NCBI RefSeq assembly: GCF_021560015.1
Contig: NZ_CP073588.1
Location: 2,294,001-2,358,000 of the forward strand
Direction of reading: 5' to 3'
Source: Shewanella vesiculosa
GTDB taxonomy: Bacteria > Pseudomonadota > Gammaproteobacteria > Enterobacterales > Shewanellaceae
Length of the DNA stretch: 64,000 bases
Part shown: positions 33,034 through 44,905 of the stretch, piece by piece
Layout of the letters: every line of letters starts with the position of its first letter
Numbering within the stretch: position 1 is the stretch's first letter
Translations under genes and position numbers: made by a program
The notes under the pieces: model-generated
What the model saw: only the letters and a program-made list of their open reading frames with translations
Databases searched by the model: none
Told to the model about the DNA's origin: nothing

Positions 33034-33663
33034 CTACAACTTGTAACCAGTCGCCACTAGATAGACTTCCCGAGAGCGCGCTCTAGAGGAGTCTGGTTTT
33101 CGGGTTTTTACTACTTTGAATGCCTGCTTGACCGTTTTAATATAATCGTCAAAACCCTCCCCCTGAAAGACTTTAACAGCAAAACAGCCATTAGGCGCCA
33201 ACACTTGATGACACATATCTAGCGCTAATTCAACTAAATACATAGCTCTTGGTTGATCAACAGCACCCGAACCACTCATGTTCGGAGCCATATCTGATAG
33301 TACCACATCCACTTTATCTTGACCTACACGCTCAAGCAATGCTTCAAGTACTTTGTTTTCTCTAAAATCACCTTGAAGGAAATCAACACCAACAATTGGG
33401 TCCATAGGTAAAATATCACAAGCAATGACTTTACCTCTGTCACCAACGAGTTTAACCGCAACTTGCGACCAACCACCTGGTGCTGCACCTAAATCAACAA
33501 CTGTCATACCTTGTTTTATCAAGTTATCTTTTTGTTGTATCTCCTCTAACTTGAATGCTGCTCGTGAACGTAAGCCACGTTTTTGGGCCAGTTTCACATA
33601 GTGATCATCAAAGTGTTCTTGCATCCAGCGAGTTGAGCTCGCCGTACGTTTTTTTGTTGTCAT
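33034..33663 (-). CDS. rlmE: 23S rRNA 2'-O-ribose U2552 methyltransferase
   Basis: A SAM-dependent methyltransferase acting on the 50S A-loop. It is 209 residues with the complete K-D-K-E tetrad: Lys38, Asp124 ([11 protein letters not shown]), Lys164 ([10 protein letters not shown]) and Glu199 (SREVYLV). The SAM loop is [11 protein letters not shown] (57-67). It is divergent from yhbY and upstream of ftsH, as in E. coli. Confidence 0.97.
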   Translation of the reverse strand: MTTKKRTASSTRWMQEHFDDHYVKLAQKRGLRSRAAFKLEEIQQKDNLIKQGMTVVDLGAAPGGWSQVAVKLVGDRGKVIACDILPMDPIVGVDFLQGDFRENKVLEALLERVGQDKVDVVLSDMAPNMSGSGAVDQPRAMYLVELALDMCHQVLAPNGCFAVKVFQGEGFDDYIKTVKQAFKVVKTRKPDSSRARSREVYLVATGYKL

Positions 33664-33753
33664 TTAAATTCCGCAACGATTCAGAGTTACATAAGCTCTA
33701 TATAAGGGTAGAATACCCGTTTTTCAACAGTAACTCAGCAAAAGTTGGCACAA

Positions 33754-34053
33754 ATGAACTTAACAACCAAACAAAAACAGCATTTAAAAGGTCTGGCTCA
33801 CAGTCTAAAACCAGTGGTGCTGCTTGGTGGCAATGGCCTAACTGAAGGTGTTCTGGCTGAAATTGATAGCGCTCTTACACATCATGAATTGATTAAAGTA
33901 AAAGTAGCCTCTGCTGACAGAGAGCTCAAAAATGCCATCGTTGACGCCATTATACGTGAAACCCAGTCTGCGAAAGTGCAACTAATCGGTCATATTTTAG
34001 TCATTTTCCGTCATTCGGTCGAAATGAAGATTGCTTTGCCTAAAGCCAAATAG
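33754..34053 (+). CDS. yhbY: ribosome assembly RNA-binding protein YhbY
   Basis: A 99-residue CRM-domain protein associated with pre-50S particles. MNLTTKQKQHLKGLAHSLKP is nearly identical to E. coli YhbY, and the GGNGLTEGV loop (GxxG) is present. I chose the ATG at 33754; an upstream TTG at 33745 is in frame. It is divergent from rlmE and ends at a terminator shared with secF. Confidence 0.95.
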   Translation: MNLTTKQKQHLKGLAHSLKPVVLLGGNGLTEGVLAEIDSALTHHELIKVKVASADRELKNAIVDAIIRETQSAKVQLIGHILVIFRHSVEMKIALPKAK

Positions 34054-34070
34054 TTTCACATTCTTTTATT

Positions 34071-34098
34071 AAAAGCCGCTGAATTCAGCGGCTTTTTT
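34071..34098. terminator. bidirectional terminator between yhbY and secF
   Basis: AAAAGCCGCTGAATTCAGCGGCTTTTTT is an almost perfect palindrome with A- and T-runs, suited to ending both convergent genes. Confidence 0.9.
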
Positions 34099-34120
34099 AT
34101 GGGAGATGAATTATCGTTAA

Positions 34121-35050
34121 TCAGGGGTGATCAGGTAATGGAACCTCTTGATAATGCTGCGCCTTTAAGCCTAAAAACTCAGGTAAAGTTGCGCCAATTG
34201 AAATTGATGACCAAGTGCCGGTTAAAATACCAATAAACATCGCGATAGAAAAACCTTCCAATGGCTCCCCTCCCATAATCCACAATGCTACCACGGTTAA
34301 TAAGGTGGTCCCCGATGTAATCATAGTTCTAGAGAAAGTTGTTTTAACCGCTAAATTATTAATATCCGCCGTTTTCCATTGTAACTTAGCCACTAACTGT
34401 TCGCGGATCCTATCAGCAATAATAATCGAGTCATTGAGTGAATACCCTAAAATAGCTAAAATTGCTGCCAGGATAGTTAAATTAAATTCCATTTGGCTTA
34501 ACGCAAAAAAAGCCAGCACAAACACCACATCATGCACTAAAGCCAATAACGCACCTGAAGCTAAACGCCATTCAAAACGAAAACTTAAATACCCCATAAT
34601 ACATAGCATAGCGATTAGCAGAGCTATGCTGCCTTGCTCAACTAACTCTTGGCCTACTTGAGGCCCTACAATGCTGCTGTTTAGCACAGTAATATCGGTA
34701 TTTAATGGCGCTAAGACTTGTCGGAGATCTGGACGAAGCTGCTCGTCGGGTATGTTGGCATAACGTAATACCCACCGTCCCGGTTCGCTGGCGGAAATAA
34801 CACTCACATCTTGTTGGTAGGCGGCGGTCATTAGTGGCTGTATCTCACTGGCCGTAATACGATGGTCAAGTTGAATTTCTGTGACCACTCCGCCAGTAAA
34901 ATCTAAGCCCCAATTAAACCCCTTTACACCAATTACGCTTAGGGAGACCAGCATCAACACAATAGAAAGTATGCTTGAAATATAGCGCCATTTGGTGAGG
35001 TATTTTAGTTTACCTGTTTCTAGTGAGTTATTTATACTTGTTGAGTTCAT
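34121..35050 (-). CDS. secF: protein translocase subunit SecF (secDF pair without yajC)
   Basis: An RND-type membrane subunit assisting Sec export; 309 residues from the ATG at 35050 (MNSTSINNSL), four bases after secD. The SecF signature GLDFTGGVV is near residue 47, followed by a periplasmic domain and five membrane segments, with GYSLNDSIIIADRIRE in helix 4-5. No yajC or tgt accompanies the pair, so it is probably a second, divergent SecDF. Whether another copy exists elsewhere cannot be seen here. Confidence 0.9.
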   Translation of the reverse strand: MNSTSINNSLETGKLKYLTKWRYISSILSIVLMLVSLSVIGVKGFNWGLDFTGGVVTEIQLDHRITASEIQPLMTAAYQQDVSVISASEPGRWVLRYANIPDEQLRPDLRQVLAPLNTDITVLNSSIVGPQVGQELVEQGSIALLIAMLCIMGYLSFRFEWRLASGALLALVHDVVFVLAFFALSQMEFNLTILAAILAILGYSLNDSIIIADRIREQLVAKLQWKTADINNLAVKTTFSRTMITSGTTLLTVVALWIMGGEPLEGFSIAMFIGILTGTWSSISIGATLPEFLGLKAQHYQEVPLPDHP

Positions 35051-35054
35051 AGTA

Positions 35055-36860
35055 TTACACCTTAATTGCGCGGCGAGTGTCGCGGCCATAAACTAAATTG
35101 ATTAATGCTCTCGAGGCAAAAATGCCGGTAAACATGCTGGTTAATAGCCCTAACCCTAAGGTCAATGCAAAGCCTTGAATAGGGCCATTACCAATAGAGA
35201 ACAGCACAACGGCGGTGATCATAGTGGTAAAATTAGCATCAAATATGGTTGAGAATGCACTATCAAATCCCACATCTATAGCGCTGGCAAAGCTGCGACC
35301 TTCAGCTAGCTTTTCTTTTATTCGCTCAAAGATAAGCACATTAGTATCAACCGCCATACCAACAGTAAGCACTAACCCCGCAATACCAGGTAAGGTTAAT
35401 ACTGCCCCGGGAATAAGGGCTAGTAAGCCAAATAACATCGTCATGTTGGCGATTAACGCCACATTAGCAATCCAGCCTAGACGGCGATACCAACAGGCCA
35501 TAAACAATAATGTTACTGACATACCTAATGCTAACGCTGCAAATCCGTTGACAATGTTTTCAGCACCTAAGCTTGGTCCTATTGTGCGTTCTTCTACAAT
35601 CGTCACCGGTGCTGTCATGGAACCTGCTCTTAGCAATAACGCAAGCTGCTGTGCCTCTTGATGGCTTCCTGAACCGGTAATTTCAAACCGATTACCCAGT
35701 TGACTTTGTATGGTGGCAACACTAATGATTTGGGTTGTTTGTCGAGCTTTACCCGCTTCATCTCGGCTATATTCACTGTATGCGGTCGCCATAGGTTTAC
35801 CTATGTTGTCGCGCGAGAAATCAGACATTAACTTACCGCCTGCAGCGTCGAGACTAATGTTGACTTTCGCCATGCCAAAATCACCAGTAGTCGCTCTAGC
35901 ATCAATAATATGATCGCCTCCCAGTACTGGCTTTCTTGATACGTACACGGGTTTATCATGTTGGTCGTTAATGACCACAGCGTTTACAGAACCCGTTGGC
36001 AGTACAGGATAAAATGCTAAACTGGCCGTTGCACCAATAACGTTTTTAGCGGTGGCAGGATCTTGTACTCCAGGTAACTCAATACGGATACGATGATCAC
36101 CTTGGCGTTGAACGAGCGCTTCGGTTATCCCCAGTTCCTCTATCCGGCTACGCATAATTTGCAAGTTTTGCTGCACAGTCACATTGGTCAATTTAAGTTG
36201 TTCATGTTGAGACAAACTAACAGTGAGTATTTGTTGGTGACCACTTACTTGCCATAATGGATACTGCTGTGCAATAAATTGTCTTAGCTGGGCTCGAGAC
36301 GGTTCATCAGCAATCTCAATAGTCAATGTAGCGCCATCACCGGAACGAACCTTAACGTTACTGATATGCTGATCAGCAGCAAATTGCTTCACGGCATCAC
36401 CAAGGATAATCGCCTGGTTTTGAAACACTAAATCGAGATCTACATCCAATAAAAATTGTACTCCACCGCGTAAATCTAAACCCAGCTTTATCGGTTTAAC
36501 ACCTAGGTTTAATAGCCAGTGAGGTGCAGCAGGGGCTAAGGCTAATGTCACTTGAGCTTGATGATCAAACTGCTCAGCTAAAGCCTTTTTAGCTTGGGCC
36601 TGCATATCAGGGTTATCTAGCACCACCAGTAAACTATCTTGTTGTTGCTCAATACGTTTACTCTTTATGCCTACCTGGTGTAGCGCATAATCAACTTGTT
36701 CTGCTGTTATAGATTGGCTTGGTTTTACACCAAGTTGTACAGCAGGATCTTCGCCATACCAAGATGGTAATGCGCTCATAAATAAGATAATTAATGTGGT
36801 AATTAATAACCAGTATTTCCATTGAGAATAATGATTTAGCTGTTTCGTTTTTGATTTCAT
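35055..36860 (-). CDS. secD: protein translocase subunit SecD
   Basis: Partner of SecF; uses the proton gradient to help pull preproteins out of SecYEG. About 601 residues from the ATG at 36860 (MKSKTKQLNHYSQWKYW); longer starts to 36938 lack a Shine-Dalgarno and extend beyond the usual N-terminus. Features are GLDLRGGVQFLLDVD, a large periplasmic P1 domain, and six membrane segments with GMAVDTNVLIFERIKE. No yajC precedes it; an unknown one-helix protein gene lies upstream instead. Confidence 0.9.
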   Translation of the reverse strand: MKSKTKQLNHYSQWKYWLLITTLIILFMSALPSWYGEDPAVQLGVKPSQSITAEQVDYALHQVGIKSKRIEQQQDSLLVVLDNPDMQAQAKKALAEQFDHQAQVTLALAPAAPHWLLNLGVKPIKLGLDLRGGVQFLLDVDLDLVFQNQAIILGDAVKQFAADQHISNVKVRSGDGATLTIEIADEPSRAQLRQFIAQQYPLWQVSGHQQILTVSLSQHEQLKLTNVTVQQNLQIMRSRIEELGITEALVQRQGDHRIRIELPGVQDPATAKNVIGATASLAFYPVLPTGSVNAVVINDQHDKPVYVSRKPVLGGDHIIDARATTGDFGMAKVNISLDAAGGKLMSDFSRDNIGKPMATAYSEYSRDEAGKARQTTQIISVATIQSQLGNRFEITGSGSHQEAQQLALLLRAGSMTAPVTIVEERTIGPSLGAENIVNGFAALALGMSVTLLFMACWYRRLGWIANVALIANMTMLFGLLALIPGAVLTLPGIAGLVLTVGMAVDTNVLIFERIKEKLAEGRSFASAIDVGFDSAFSTIFDANFTTMITAVVLFSIGNGPIQGFALTLGLGLLTSMFTGIFASRALINLVYGRDTRRAIKV

Positions 36861-37003
36861 AACTCTTGATCTCACTAGATCGAGGCTATTTAAGCCACGA
36901 TAAAAATGCATAGCGAGTGATGAGGCGCAATTGACCAACCCATCGACACACTGTAAAACTCATTAGCAAAGCTAATGGCGTTTATCATCAAGGCAGAATA
37001 TGG

Positions 37004-37615
37004 CTAACAGGTATGGGAATGGACGAAAAGTAAATTAGACTCTTTCCAGGCGGAAAGTCTTGAAGGAGCTGAAGCTGTGGATAAAACCCAGTCCAATTGC
37101 GGACTAAAGTTAATTTGATACCCTATGGTTAAACTTGGAACAGGTGGAGAGCTAAATTCGTAAGCCAATAAATAATTGGGCTTTAACTCATCAGACTCGT
37201 GTTGAACAATACTGATATATCGCGACGAATAAGTGGGCACATAATGAATGTCTTTAGAATTAGATTCTGCAGAGATAGAGTTGGTTGAAGAGATATTACC
37301 AACATAGCCCAGCAGTGAACTATTACCATCGATGAGAGTGTGATTTAACGCGGTAATACTATTTGCATCATGACGGTCAATTGAACGATCAATGCCTTTG
37401 ACTGACGACAGGATAATATCATCGTTAGCTGAACTCATTGGTTGATCACAGATACGATTGTCTGAGTGTGTGTCGATATTATAAGAACAAGAATGTGCGG
37501 TAGTCGTGGTAAATGGCAACGATGCTAAAACCAACACACGGCTATTGATGAGGAAGATTGAACACAACCCCACAATTACCAGCATTAGTAGTATACGAGC
37601 CCACGGAAACGTCAT
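37004..37615 (-). CDS. hypothetical secreted or membrane-anchored protein
   Basis: A 203-residue protein I do not recognise. The N-terminus has a strong hydrophobic segment (about 7-34), so it is anchored in the inner membrane or exported. The rest is rich in Ser, Asn, Ile and Asp, with several Cys (Cys43 and Cys56 among them) and no known motif. AAGG lies about six bases before the ATG at 37615. It is 143 bases upstream of secD on the same strand, which could mean co-expression, but no functional link is shown. Confidence 0.6.
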   Translation of the reverse strand: MTFPWARILLMLVIVGLCSIFLINSRVLVLASLPFTTTTAHSCSYNIDTHSDNRICDQPMSSANDDIILSSVKGIDRSIDRHDANSITALNHTLIDGNSSLLGYVGNISSTNSISAESNSKDIHYVPTYSSRYISIVQHESDELKPNYLLAYEFSSPPVPSLTIGYQINFSPQLDWVLSTASAPSRLSAWKESNLLFVHSHTC

Positions 37616-37860
37616 AATGACCTTATTTAACCAAGCAATTCAGATACACAATCTGCATATTCTATTTTTACATCATCACAAGATGATTTTTAAACCTATA
37701 TTTTAAACGTAATATTGCAAAGCATATTAGGCTTCATACGGTAAAATGTAACAGCATTGTAAACTAAATGGATGATATCCATTGCACCTTTAATGTGCAA
37801 ATGAATTTTTTTACATGTTTTATCGTCATCAGCACATAGGTACTGTATTTCATGACAATA

Positions 37861-37895
37861 AAAAAGCACTAAACAGGATGCTATTTAGTGCTCGC
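37861..37895 (-). terminator. Rho-independent terminator downstream of greA
   Basis: AGCACTAAA and TTTAGTGCT pair around a ten-base loop, followed by TTTTTT on the minus strand. It is 130 bases after the greA stop; nothing else was recognised in 37616-38026. Confidence 0.8.
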
Positions 37896-38026
37896 TAAAG
37901 TGATGTGTTATTGATGTCGGTATTGAGTTGTGCAAAAAATTTAATGCTTAATATTTGGTCATCAGCTTTAATATAATAGATAAAACATACTGTTAAATAT
38001 TAGTTATGCTCAATAACAATCCACAC

Positions 38027-38503
38027 TTAAAGATATTTAACGGCAATGACTTCATAGTCAGTCAAACCACCTGGAGTGGTAATCGAGACTTCATCGCCTT
38101 CACTTTTGCCAATTAACCCACGTGCAATCGGTGAATTAACAGAAATTAAATTTTGCTTAATATCAGCTTCATCATCACCAACAATGCGATAAGTCACTTC
38201 AGCATCAGTATCGATATTTAAAATAGTCACTGTCGTACCAAAAATCACTCGGCCAGTATTTTCTAATTTGGTAACATCAATGATTTGAGCGTTAGACAAC
38301 TTACCTTCAATGTCACGAATACGCGCTTCACAAATACCCTGATCTTCACGGGCAGCGTGATATTCAGCATTTTCTTTTAAATCACCTAATTCACGAGCAG
38401 AAGCAATTGCTTCGGTAATTTTTGGGCGGCGATCGAACTTTAAAAATTCAACTTCTTTACGTAATTGATCTGCGCCAACTACCGTCATTGGGACCTTACT
38501 CAT
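38027..38503 (-). CDS. greA: transcription elongation factor GreA
   Basis: Stimulates RNA cleavage by backtracked RNA polymerase. It is 158 residues: an N-terminal coiled coil whose tip carries the acidic residues in [18 protein letters not shown], then an FKBP-like C-terminal domain. It lies downstream of carB on the same strand. Confidence 0.97.
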   Translation of the reverse strand: MSKVPMTVVGADQLRKEVEFLKFDRRPKITEAIASARELGDLKENAEYHAAREDQGICEARIRDIEGKLSNAQIIDVTKLENTGRVIFGTTVTILNIDTDAEVTYRIVGDDEADIKQNLISVNSPIARGLIGKSEGDEVSITTPGGLTDYEVIAVKYL

Positions 38504-38685
38504 AATGTCTTTGTCTCCTTTAAAAACAAAAGCATCCCGTGCTGACGAAAGTCAACACAGTAAAAATTCAGTTGGAAGTACGCAATCGACTTAGCGTACG
38601 TATCTAGGATGCATCTTTTCGATGATGTCTGACAGCTTACCTAAGCTTTTACAGACTTGCTAGTCATCCATCATCAAAATGTCAT

Positions 38686-38711
38686 AAAAAAGGTCGCCAA
38701 AAGGCGACCTT
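38686..38711 (-). terminator. Rho-independent terminator of carAB
   Basis: AAGGTCGCC-TTTT-GGCGACCTT followed by TTTT on the minus strand, 23 bases after the carB stop. Confidence 0.9.
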
Positions 38712-38733
38712 AGTCATTCCTTCGCAATAAAAA

Positions 38734-41700
38734 CTAACTTTTTATGCGTTTGTGCAGTTCTTGCAAAGATGTCACCTTGATACGATCATCTGCTGAATGC
38801 GCCAAACAGGTCGCAAAGGCAGCATTTAATGTCGTCGTGTAATTCACTTTGTAGCGCAATGCTCCACGACGGATCTGGCGAGAATCTTCAATTGCTTGAC
38901 GACCTTCAGTAGTGTTAACAATGTAGGTATATTCACCATTTTTAATACGATCAAGAATGTGTGGACGACCTTCATGTACTTTGTTAACTAAGCGAGGATT
39001 AATCCCTGCTTCACCTAAAATAATCGCAGTGCCGTGAGTGGCATCAATTTCATAGCCTAACTCAATCAGCTTAGAGGCTAAGTCAGCAACACGTTTTTTA
39101 TCACTGTTACGAACAGAGAGTAACGCACGCCCCGACTTAGGCACTTCAGATGTGGCACCAAGCTGTGCTTTAGCATAGGCTTCAGCAAATGTATCACCCA
39201 CGCCCATCACTTCACCCGTTGAGCGCATTTCTGGGCCTAAGAGTGGATCAACGCCTGGGAATTTATTAAACGGCAATACAACTTCTTTTACCGAGAAATA
39301 AGGTGGGATCACTTCTTTAGTAAAGTTTTGTGAAATTAAGCTTTGACCAGCCATCACACGTGCAGCAATTTTAGCTAAAGGAACGCCTGTTGCTTTAGAT
39401 ACAAATGGCACGGTACGAGCAGCGCGCGGGTTAACTTCAATCATGTAGATTTCGTTATCTTTTACCGCAAATTGCACGTTCATTAAGCCGATTACGCCTA
39501 ACTCAAAAGCCAGTTTTGACACTTGCTCGCGCATTCTCGCCTGAACATCAGCACTTAAGGTGTAAGGCGGTAATGAACAACCTGAGTCACCAGAGTGAAC
39601 ACCTGCTTGTTCAATATGCTCCATAATAGCGCCAACAACCACGGTTTCGCCGTCACATACTGCATCAATATCGACTTCAATTGCATCATCTAAGAAGTGA
39701 TCGAGTAATACAGGCGATGCATTAGACACTTTAACGGCTTCATTGAAGTAACGCAGTAAATCTTGCTTGTCGTAGACGATTTCCATCGCACGACCGCCCA
39801 ATACATAAGATGGACGCACCACTAACGGATAACCAATTTTTTCAGCTTCAATCACCGCACTTTCAACAGTCGTTACAGTGGCATTTTCTGGCTGCTTCAT
39901 GTTTAAACGTTGAATTGCTTGTTGGAAACGTTCGCGGTCTTCTGCACGGTCAATCGCATCAGGGCTAGTACCAATAATTGGCACACCTGCGGCTTCTAAC
40001 TCGCGCGCGAGTTTAAGCGGAGTTTGACCACCGTATTGAACAATAACGCCTTTTGGCTTTTCGATACGCACGATTTCGAGCACGTCTTCCAAGGTGACAG
40101 GTTCAAAGTATAGGCGATCAGATGTATCGTAGTCGGTTGATACGGTTTCAGGGTTACAGTTAACCATGATGGTTTCATAACCGTCTTCACGTAAGGCTAA
40201 TGCAGCATGCACACAACAGTAATCAAACTCAATACCTTGACCAATACGGTTTGGACCGCCGCCCAGAATCATGATCTTTTCACGGTTCGATGGGTTAGCT
40301 TCACATTCTTCTTCGTACGTTGAGTACATGTACGCGGTATCGGTTGAGAATTCAGCAGCACAAGTATCGACTCGCTTATAAACTGGGTAAATTTCATGTC
40401 GATAACGTAGTTTACGAATCTCGTTTTCATTGACACCTAACACAGCAGCTAAACGCGCATCAGAGAACCCTTTACGCTTTAATTGACGTAAATAGTTCTG
40501 CTCTAAGCCTGACATACCAAGCTCAGCCACTTTGGCTTCATGGGTAATCAAATCTTCAATTTGAATCAAGAACCAATGGTCGACATTCGTCAATGTGAAG
40601 ATTTCGTCACGGCTTAAACCGGCACGAAATGCATCAGCTATGTACCAAATGCGGTCACAACCCGGCTCTTTAAGCTCATGACGAATACGTTGCATGGCTT
40701 CTGGTGATTGTAAATCCACCACAGAATCAAAACCGTTACGACCCACTTCAAGTCCGCGTAACGCTTTTTGCAATGACTCTTGGAAAGTACGGCCGATTGC
40801 CATGACTTCACCAACAGACTTCATTTGAGTGGTTAAACGGTCGTTTGCACCGGCAAACTTTTCAAAGTTAAAGCGCGGTATTTTAGTCACAACATAGTCG
40901 ATAGCAGGTTCAAACGATGCTGGTGTTTTACCGCCAGTAATGTCGTTGCTTAGCTCGTCTAAAGTGTAACCCACAGCTAATTTAGCCGCGATTTTAGCAA
41001 TCGGGAAACCGGTTGCTTTAGAGGCCAATGCTGATGAGCGAGAGACCCGTGGATTCATCTCGATAATGACCATGCGGCCAGTATTAGGACAAATACCAAA
41101 TTGTACGTTTGAGCCACCAGTTTCAACACCAATTTCACGCAGTACCGCTATCGAAGCGTTACGCATTAATTGATATTCTTTGTCGGTTAGCGTTTGTGCT
41201 GGAGCGACAGTGATTGAATCACCGGTGTGAACCCCCATCGCATCGAAGTTTTCGATAGTACAGACGATAATACAGTTATCGTTGCGGTCACGAACCACTT
41301 CCATTTCATATTCTTTCCAACCAATTAATGATTCATCGATCAATAATTCGTTAGTTGGCGACAAATCTAAGCCTTGAGAACAAATCTCTTCAAACTCTTC
41401 TTTGTTGTAGGCAATACCACCGCCGCTGCCACCCATGGTGAAAGACGGACGAATAATACAGGGGAAGCCCACCATATCTAATACGCCATAAGCTTCATCC
41501 ATGTTATGAGCAATACCCGCACGCGGGCAGTCTAAACCAATGGATTTCATCGCTTTGTCGAAACGACTACGGTCTTCAGCTTTATCAATCGCATCTGCTG
41601 TCGCACCAATCATTTCAACATTAAACTCTTTTAGTACGCCTTTTGCTTCAAGCTGAAGTGCGCAGTTCAGTGCGGTTTGTCCACCCATAGTCGGGAGAAT

Positions 41701-41955
41701 GGCATCTGGACGCTCTTTGGCAATAATGTTGCGTACGACTTCCCAATGAATTGGCTCGACATAGGTTGCATCGGCCATTTCTGGGTCGGTCATAATCGTT
41801 GCTGGATTAGAGTTGACCAGAATAACGCGATAGCCTTCTTCACGAAGGGCTTTACAAGCTTGCGCACCTGAATAATCAAACTCACACGCCTGACCAATAA
41901 CAATTGGACCGGCACCTAGGATAAGAATACTTTTTATATCTGTACGTTTTGGCAT
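38734..41955 (-). CDS. carB: carbamoyl phosphate synthetase large subunit
   Basis: Makes carbamoyl phosphate from ammonia, bicarbonate and two ATP, for arginine and pyrimidine synthesis. At 1073 residues it is full length, with two homologous ATP-grasp halves (each with a PSYVLGG or PSFTMGG type loop), an oligomerisation region and a C-terminal MGS-like allosteric domain. It follows carA by 23 bases. Confidence 0.98.
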   Translation of the reverse strand: MPKRTDIKSILILGAGPIVIGQACEFDYSGAQACKALREEGYRVILVNSNPATIMTDPEMADATYVEPIHWEVVRNIIAKERPDAILPTMGGQTALNCALQLEAKGVLKEFNVEMIGATADAIDKAEDRSRFDKAMKSIGLDCPRAGIAHNMDEAYGVLDMVGFPCIIRPSFTMGGSGGGIAYNKEEFEEICSQGLDLSPTNELLIDESLIGWKEYEMEVVRDRNDNCIIVCTIENFDAMGVHTGDSITVAPAQTLTDKEYQLMRNASIAVLREIGVETGGSNVQFGICPNTGRMVIIEMNPRVSRSSALASKATGFPIAKIAAKLAVGYTLDELSNDITGGKTPASFEPAIDYVVTKIPRFNFEKFAGANDRLTTQMKSVGEVMAIGRTFQESLQKALRGLEVGRNGFDSVVDLQSPEAMQRIRHELKEPGCDRIWYIADAFRAGLSRDEIFTLTNVDHWFLIQIEDLITHEAKVAELGMSGLEQNYLRQLKRKGFSDARLAAVLGVNENEIRKLRYRHEIYPVYKRVDTCAAEFSTDTAYMYSTYEEECEANPSNREKIMILGGGPNRIGQGIEFDYCCVHAALALREDGYETIMVNCNPETVSTDYDTSDRLYFEPVTLEDVLEIVRIEKPKGVIVQYGGQTPLKLARELEAAGVPIIGTSPDAIDRAEDRERFQQAIQRLNMKQPENATVTTVESAVIEAEKIGYPLVVRPSYVLGGRAMEIVYDKQDLLRYFNEAVKVSNASPVLLDHFLDDAIEVDIDAVCDGETVVVGAIMEHIEQAGVHSGDSGCSLPPYTLSADVQARMREQVSKLAFELGVIGLMNVQFAVKDNEIYMIEVNPRAARTVPFVSKATGVPLAKIAARVMAGQSLISQNFTKEVIPPYFSVKEVVLPFNKFPGVDPLLGPEMRSTGEVMGVGDTFAEAYAKAQLGATSEVPKSGRALLSVRNSDKKRVADLASKLIELGYEIDATHGTAIILGEAGINPRLVNKVHEGRPHILDRIKNGEYTYIVNTTEGRQAIEDSRQIRRGALRYKVNYTTTLNAAFATCLAHSADDRIKVTSLQELHKRIKS

Positions 41956-41978
41956 TGCTTCTGTCTTCTCCCAGATAA

Positions 41979-43124
41979 CTACTTGGCGTGCTGACGGTAT
42001 TGTTCTATAAGCTCGATGAAATGATCGAACAGAGGCGCGGCATCGGTTGGCCCAGGGCTAGCTTCAGGGTGACCCTGGAAGCTAAATGCGGGTTTATCCG
42101 TTAGATGAATACCTTGTAATGATCCATCAAATAACGATTTATGCGTCACCTTGATATTAGCAGGTAGCGTGGTTTCATCAGCAGCAAAACCATGGTTTTG
42201 ACTGGTGATCATCACGTTGCCTTTTTCAACATTGCTCACTGGGTGGTTTGCACCATGGTGACCAAATTTCATCTTTAAGGTTTTTGCGCCTGAGGCTAAT
42301 GCTAATAGTTGATGGCCAAGACAAATACCAAAAACAGGGATTTCTGTTTTCAAAATTTGCTGGATGGCGGTAATCGCGTAATCACATGGCTCAGGGTCGC
42401 CAGGACCATTTGACAGAAATACTCCATCAGGATTCATCGCAAGTACGTCTGCAGCAGAAGTTTGCGCAGGTACCACGGTGACATCACAACCACGGTCAAC
42501 CAACATACGTAAAATATTACGTTTTACACCGTAATCGTAGGCAACAATTTTATATTTGAGTTCAGCTTCTGGCGTTTCAGACGGTAAACCACCGACTAAT
42601 TTCCAGCTACCATTGCGCCATGTATAGGCTTTATCGGTAGTCACTTCTTTAGCTAAATCCATACCTTTTAGGCCTGGAAATGCTTTTGCAGCTGCAAGTG
42701 CCTTCGCTTCATCTAGGTTGCCGACCATAATACAACCGGCTTGAGCGCCTTTTTCACGCAAAATACGAGTTAGTTTGCGAGTATCAATATCAGCGATACC
42801 AACGACATTATTTGCTTTTAAATAATCGCTTAATGATTGTTGGTTACGAAAATTACTCGCCATAAGCGGTAAGTCACGAATGATTAAGCCACATGCATGA
42901 ACCGAATCCGATTCAGTGTCTTCATCATTAGTACCTGTGTTACCGATGTGAGGATAGGTTAATGTTACTATTTGGCGTGAATATGAAGGATCCGTAAGAA
43001 TCTCTTGATAACCTGTCATTGAAGTATTAAATACCACTTCACCAACAGAGATACCGGTAGCACCAATTGCGGTACCAGAGAATACGGTTCCATCTTCGAG
43101 TACGAGTAAGGCAGACTGTGTCAA
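41979..43124 (-). CDS. carA: carbamoyl phosphate synthetase small subunit
   Basis: The glutamine amidotransferase subunit that supplies ammonia to CarB; 381 residues. The class I triad is Cys268 (GICLGHQ), His352 and Glu354 (GHPEASPGP). The start is TTG at 43124 with GGAGGT about six bases upstream; E. coli carA also starts with TTG. The 188-base gap to dapB must hold the promoter, but I found no convincing ArgR box. Confidence 0.97.
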   Translation of the reverse strand: MTQSALLVLEDGTVFSGTAIGATGISVGEVVFNTSMTGYQEILTDPSYSRQIVTLTYPHIGNTGTNDEDTESDSVHACGLIIRDLPLMASNFRNQQSLSDYLKANNVVGIADIDTRKLTRILREKGAQAGCIMVGNLDEAKALAAAKAFPGLKGMDLAKEVTTDKAYTWRNGSWKLVGGLPSETPEAELKYKIVAYDYGVKRNILRMLVDRGCDVTVVPAQTSAADVLAMNPDGVFLSNGPGDPEPCDYAITAIQQILKTEIPVFGICLGHQLLALASGAKTLKMKFGHHGANHPVSNVEKGNVMITSQNHGFAADETTLPANIKVTHKSLFDGSLQGIHLTDKPAFSFQGHPEASPGPTDAAPLFDHFIELIEQYRQHAK

Positions 43125-43278
43125 CGCGACCTCCAGAAAAGAGCCAAGCCACTTAAATTATGTGTTTTTTATTTTGCACTAAAAATACCAATTTCCGTTA
43201 AATTACGAAATTTTGGCAAATTCTAGCGATTGTATAAGAAATTCGTTTTTACGTCTATATTTTGCAAGATTGTTTTTC

Positions 43279-43307
43279 AAAAAAAAACACCAACGAATGG
43301 TGTTTTT
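43279..43307 (-). terminator. Rho-independent terminator of dapB
   Basis: AAAACACCA-TTCG-TTGGTGTTTT followed by a long T-run on the minus strand; it begins six bases after the dapB stop. Confidence 0.9.
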
Positions 43308-43312
43308 AGTCG

Positions 43313-44125
<813 letters not shown>

Positions 44126-44173
44126 TTATTTCTCCCAGTGTTAACTAAAGATAAACCTAAAAACAGCATATAC

Positions 44174-44203
44174 AAAAACGCCTAAGTTAACTTAGGCGTT
44201 TTT
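44174..44203 (-). terminator. Rho-independent terminator of the FKBP gene
   Basis: AAAAACGCCTAAG-TTAA-CTTAGGCGTTTTT is a perfect palindrome six bases after the FKBP stop. It could work in both directions, but both flanking genes are on the minus strand. Confidence 0.9.
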
Positions 44204-44208
44204 AATAA

Positions 44209-44826
44209 CTAGATAATTTCTAACAATTCAACTTCGAAGACCAAAGCTGAATAAGGCGGGATTGAAGCACCCGCGCCACGCTCACCATAAGCCAAGTGAT
44301 GCGGGACATATAATTTAAGCTTAGTGCCAACAGGCATTAGCTGTAATGCCTCAGTCCAACCAGCTATCACACCTGATACCGGGAACTCAGCAGGCTGACC
44401 ACGAGCAACAGAGCTGTCGAAAACATCACCACTGATAAATGTACCATGGTAGTGAGTACGTACAGTTGAATCATAGGTAGGCTTTTCGCCGTCACCTTGA
44501 ACAAGTACTTCGTATTGAAGACCAGACTCAGTAATCGTAATACCGTCACGCTTAGCGTTTTCAGCTAAGAATGTTTCGCCTTCAGCAGCAGCGGCTTCAG
44601 CAGCAGCTTCTTGAGCTTCTTGTAAACGACGACTAATTTCAGTAAATGCAACTTGAAGCTCTTCCATTGATACTGCGCTTTCTTTACCGGCAAATGCATC
44701 AGCAAGACCAGCTTGAACAGCCGGGATATCAATACCTTCAAAAGAGTTTGCCGCTAGCTGCTCGCCCATTTGACGACCTACACCGTAGCTAGCATGCTGT
44801 TCCATAGTGCTGAACAAATCTGACAT
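44209..44826 (-). CDS. fklB: FKBP-type peptidyl-prolyl isomerase (FklB/FKBP22 type)
   Basis: A 205-residue prolyl isomerase and chaperone. The N-terminal helical dimerisation region (about 1-95, with a run of Ala and Glu at 77-90) is followed by an FKBP domain (about 100-205) with VRTHYHGTFISGDVFDSS and VPHHLAYGERGAG. There is no signal peptide, so it is cytoplasmic, like FklB. Confidence 0.93.
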   Translation of the reverse strand: MSDLFSTMEQHASYGVGRQMGEQLAANSFEGIDIPAVQAGLADAFAGKESAVSMEELQVAFTEISRRLQEAQEAAAEAAAAEGETFLAENAKRDGITITESGLQYEVLVQGDGEKPTYDSTVRTHYHGTFISGDVFDSSVARGQPAEFPVSGVIAGWTEALQLMPVGTKLKLYVPHHLAYGERGAGASIPPYSALVFEVELLEII

Positions 44827-44905
44827 AATAATTTTCTCTCAATAAACATAAAAAATTCGCACCAGAGTTTATCACAATAAACTCCGTCAATGTTGGCAAA
44901 AAACG

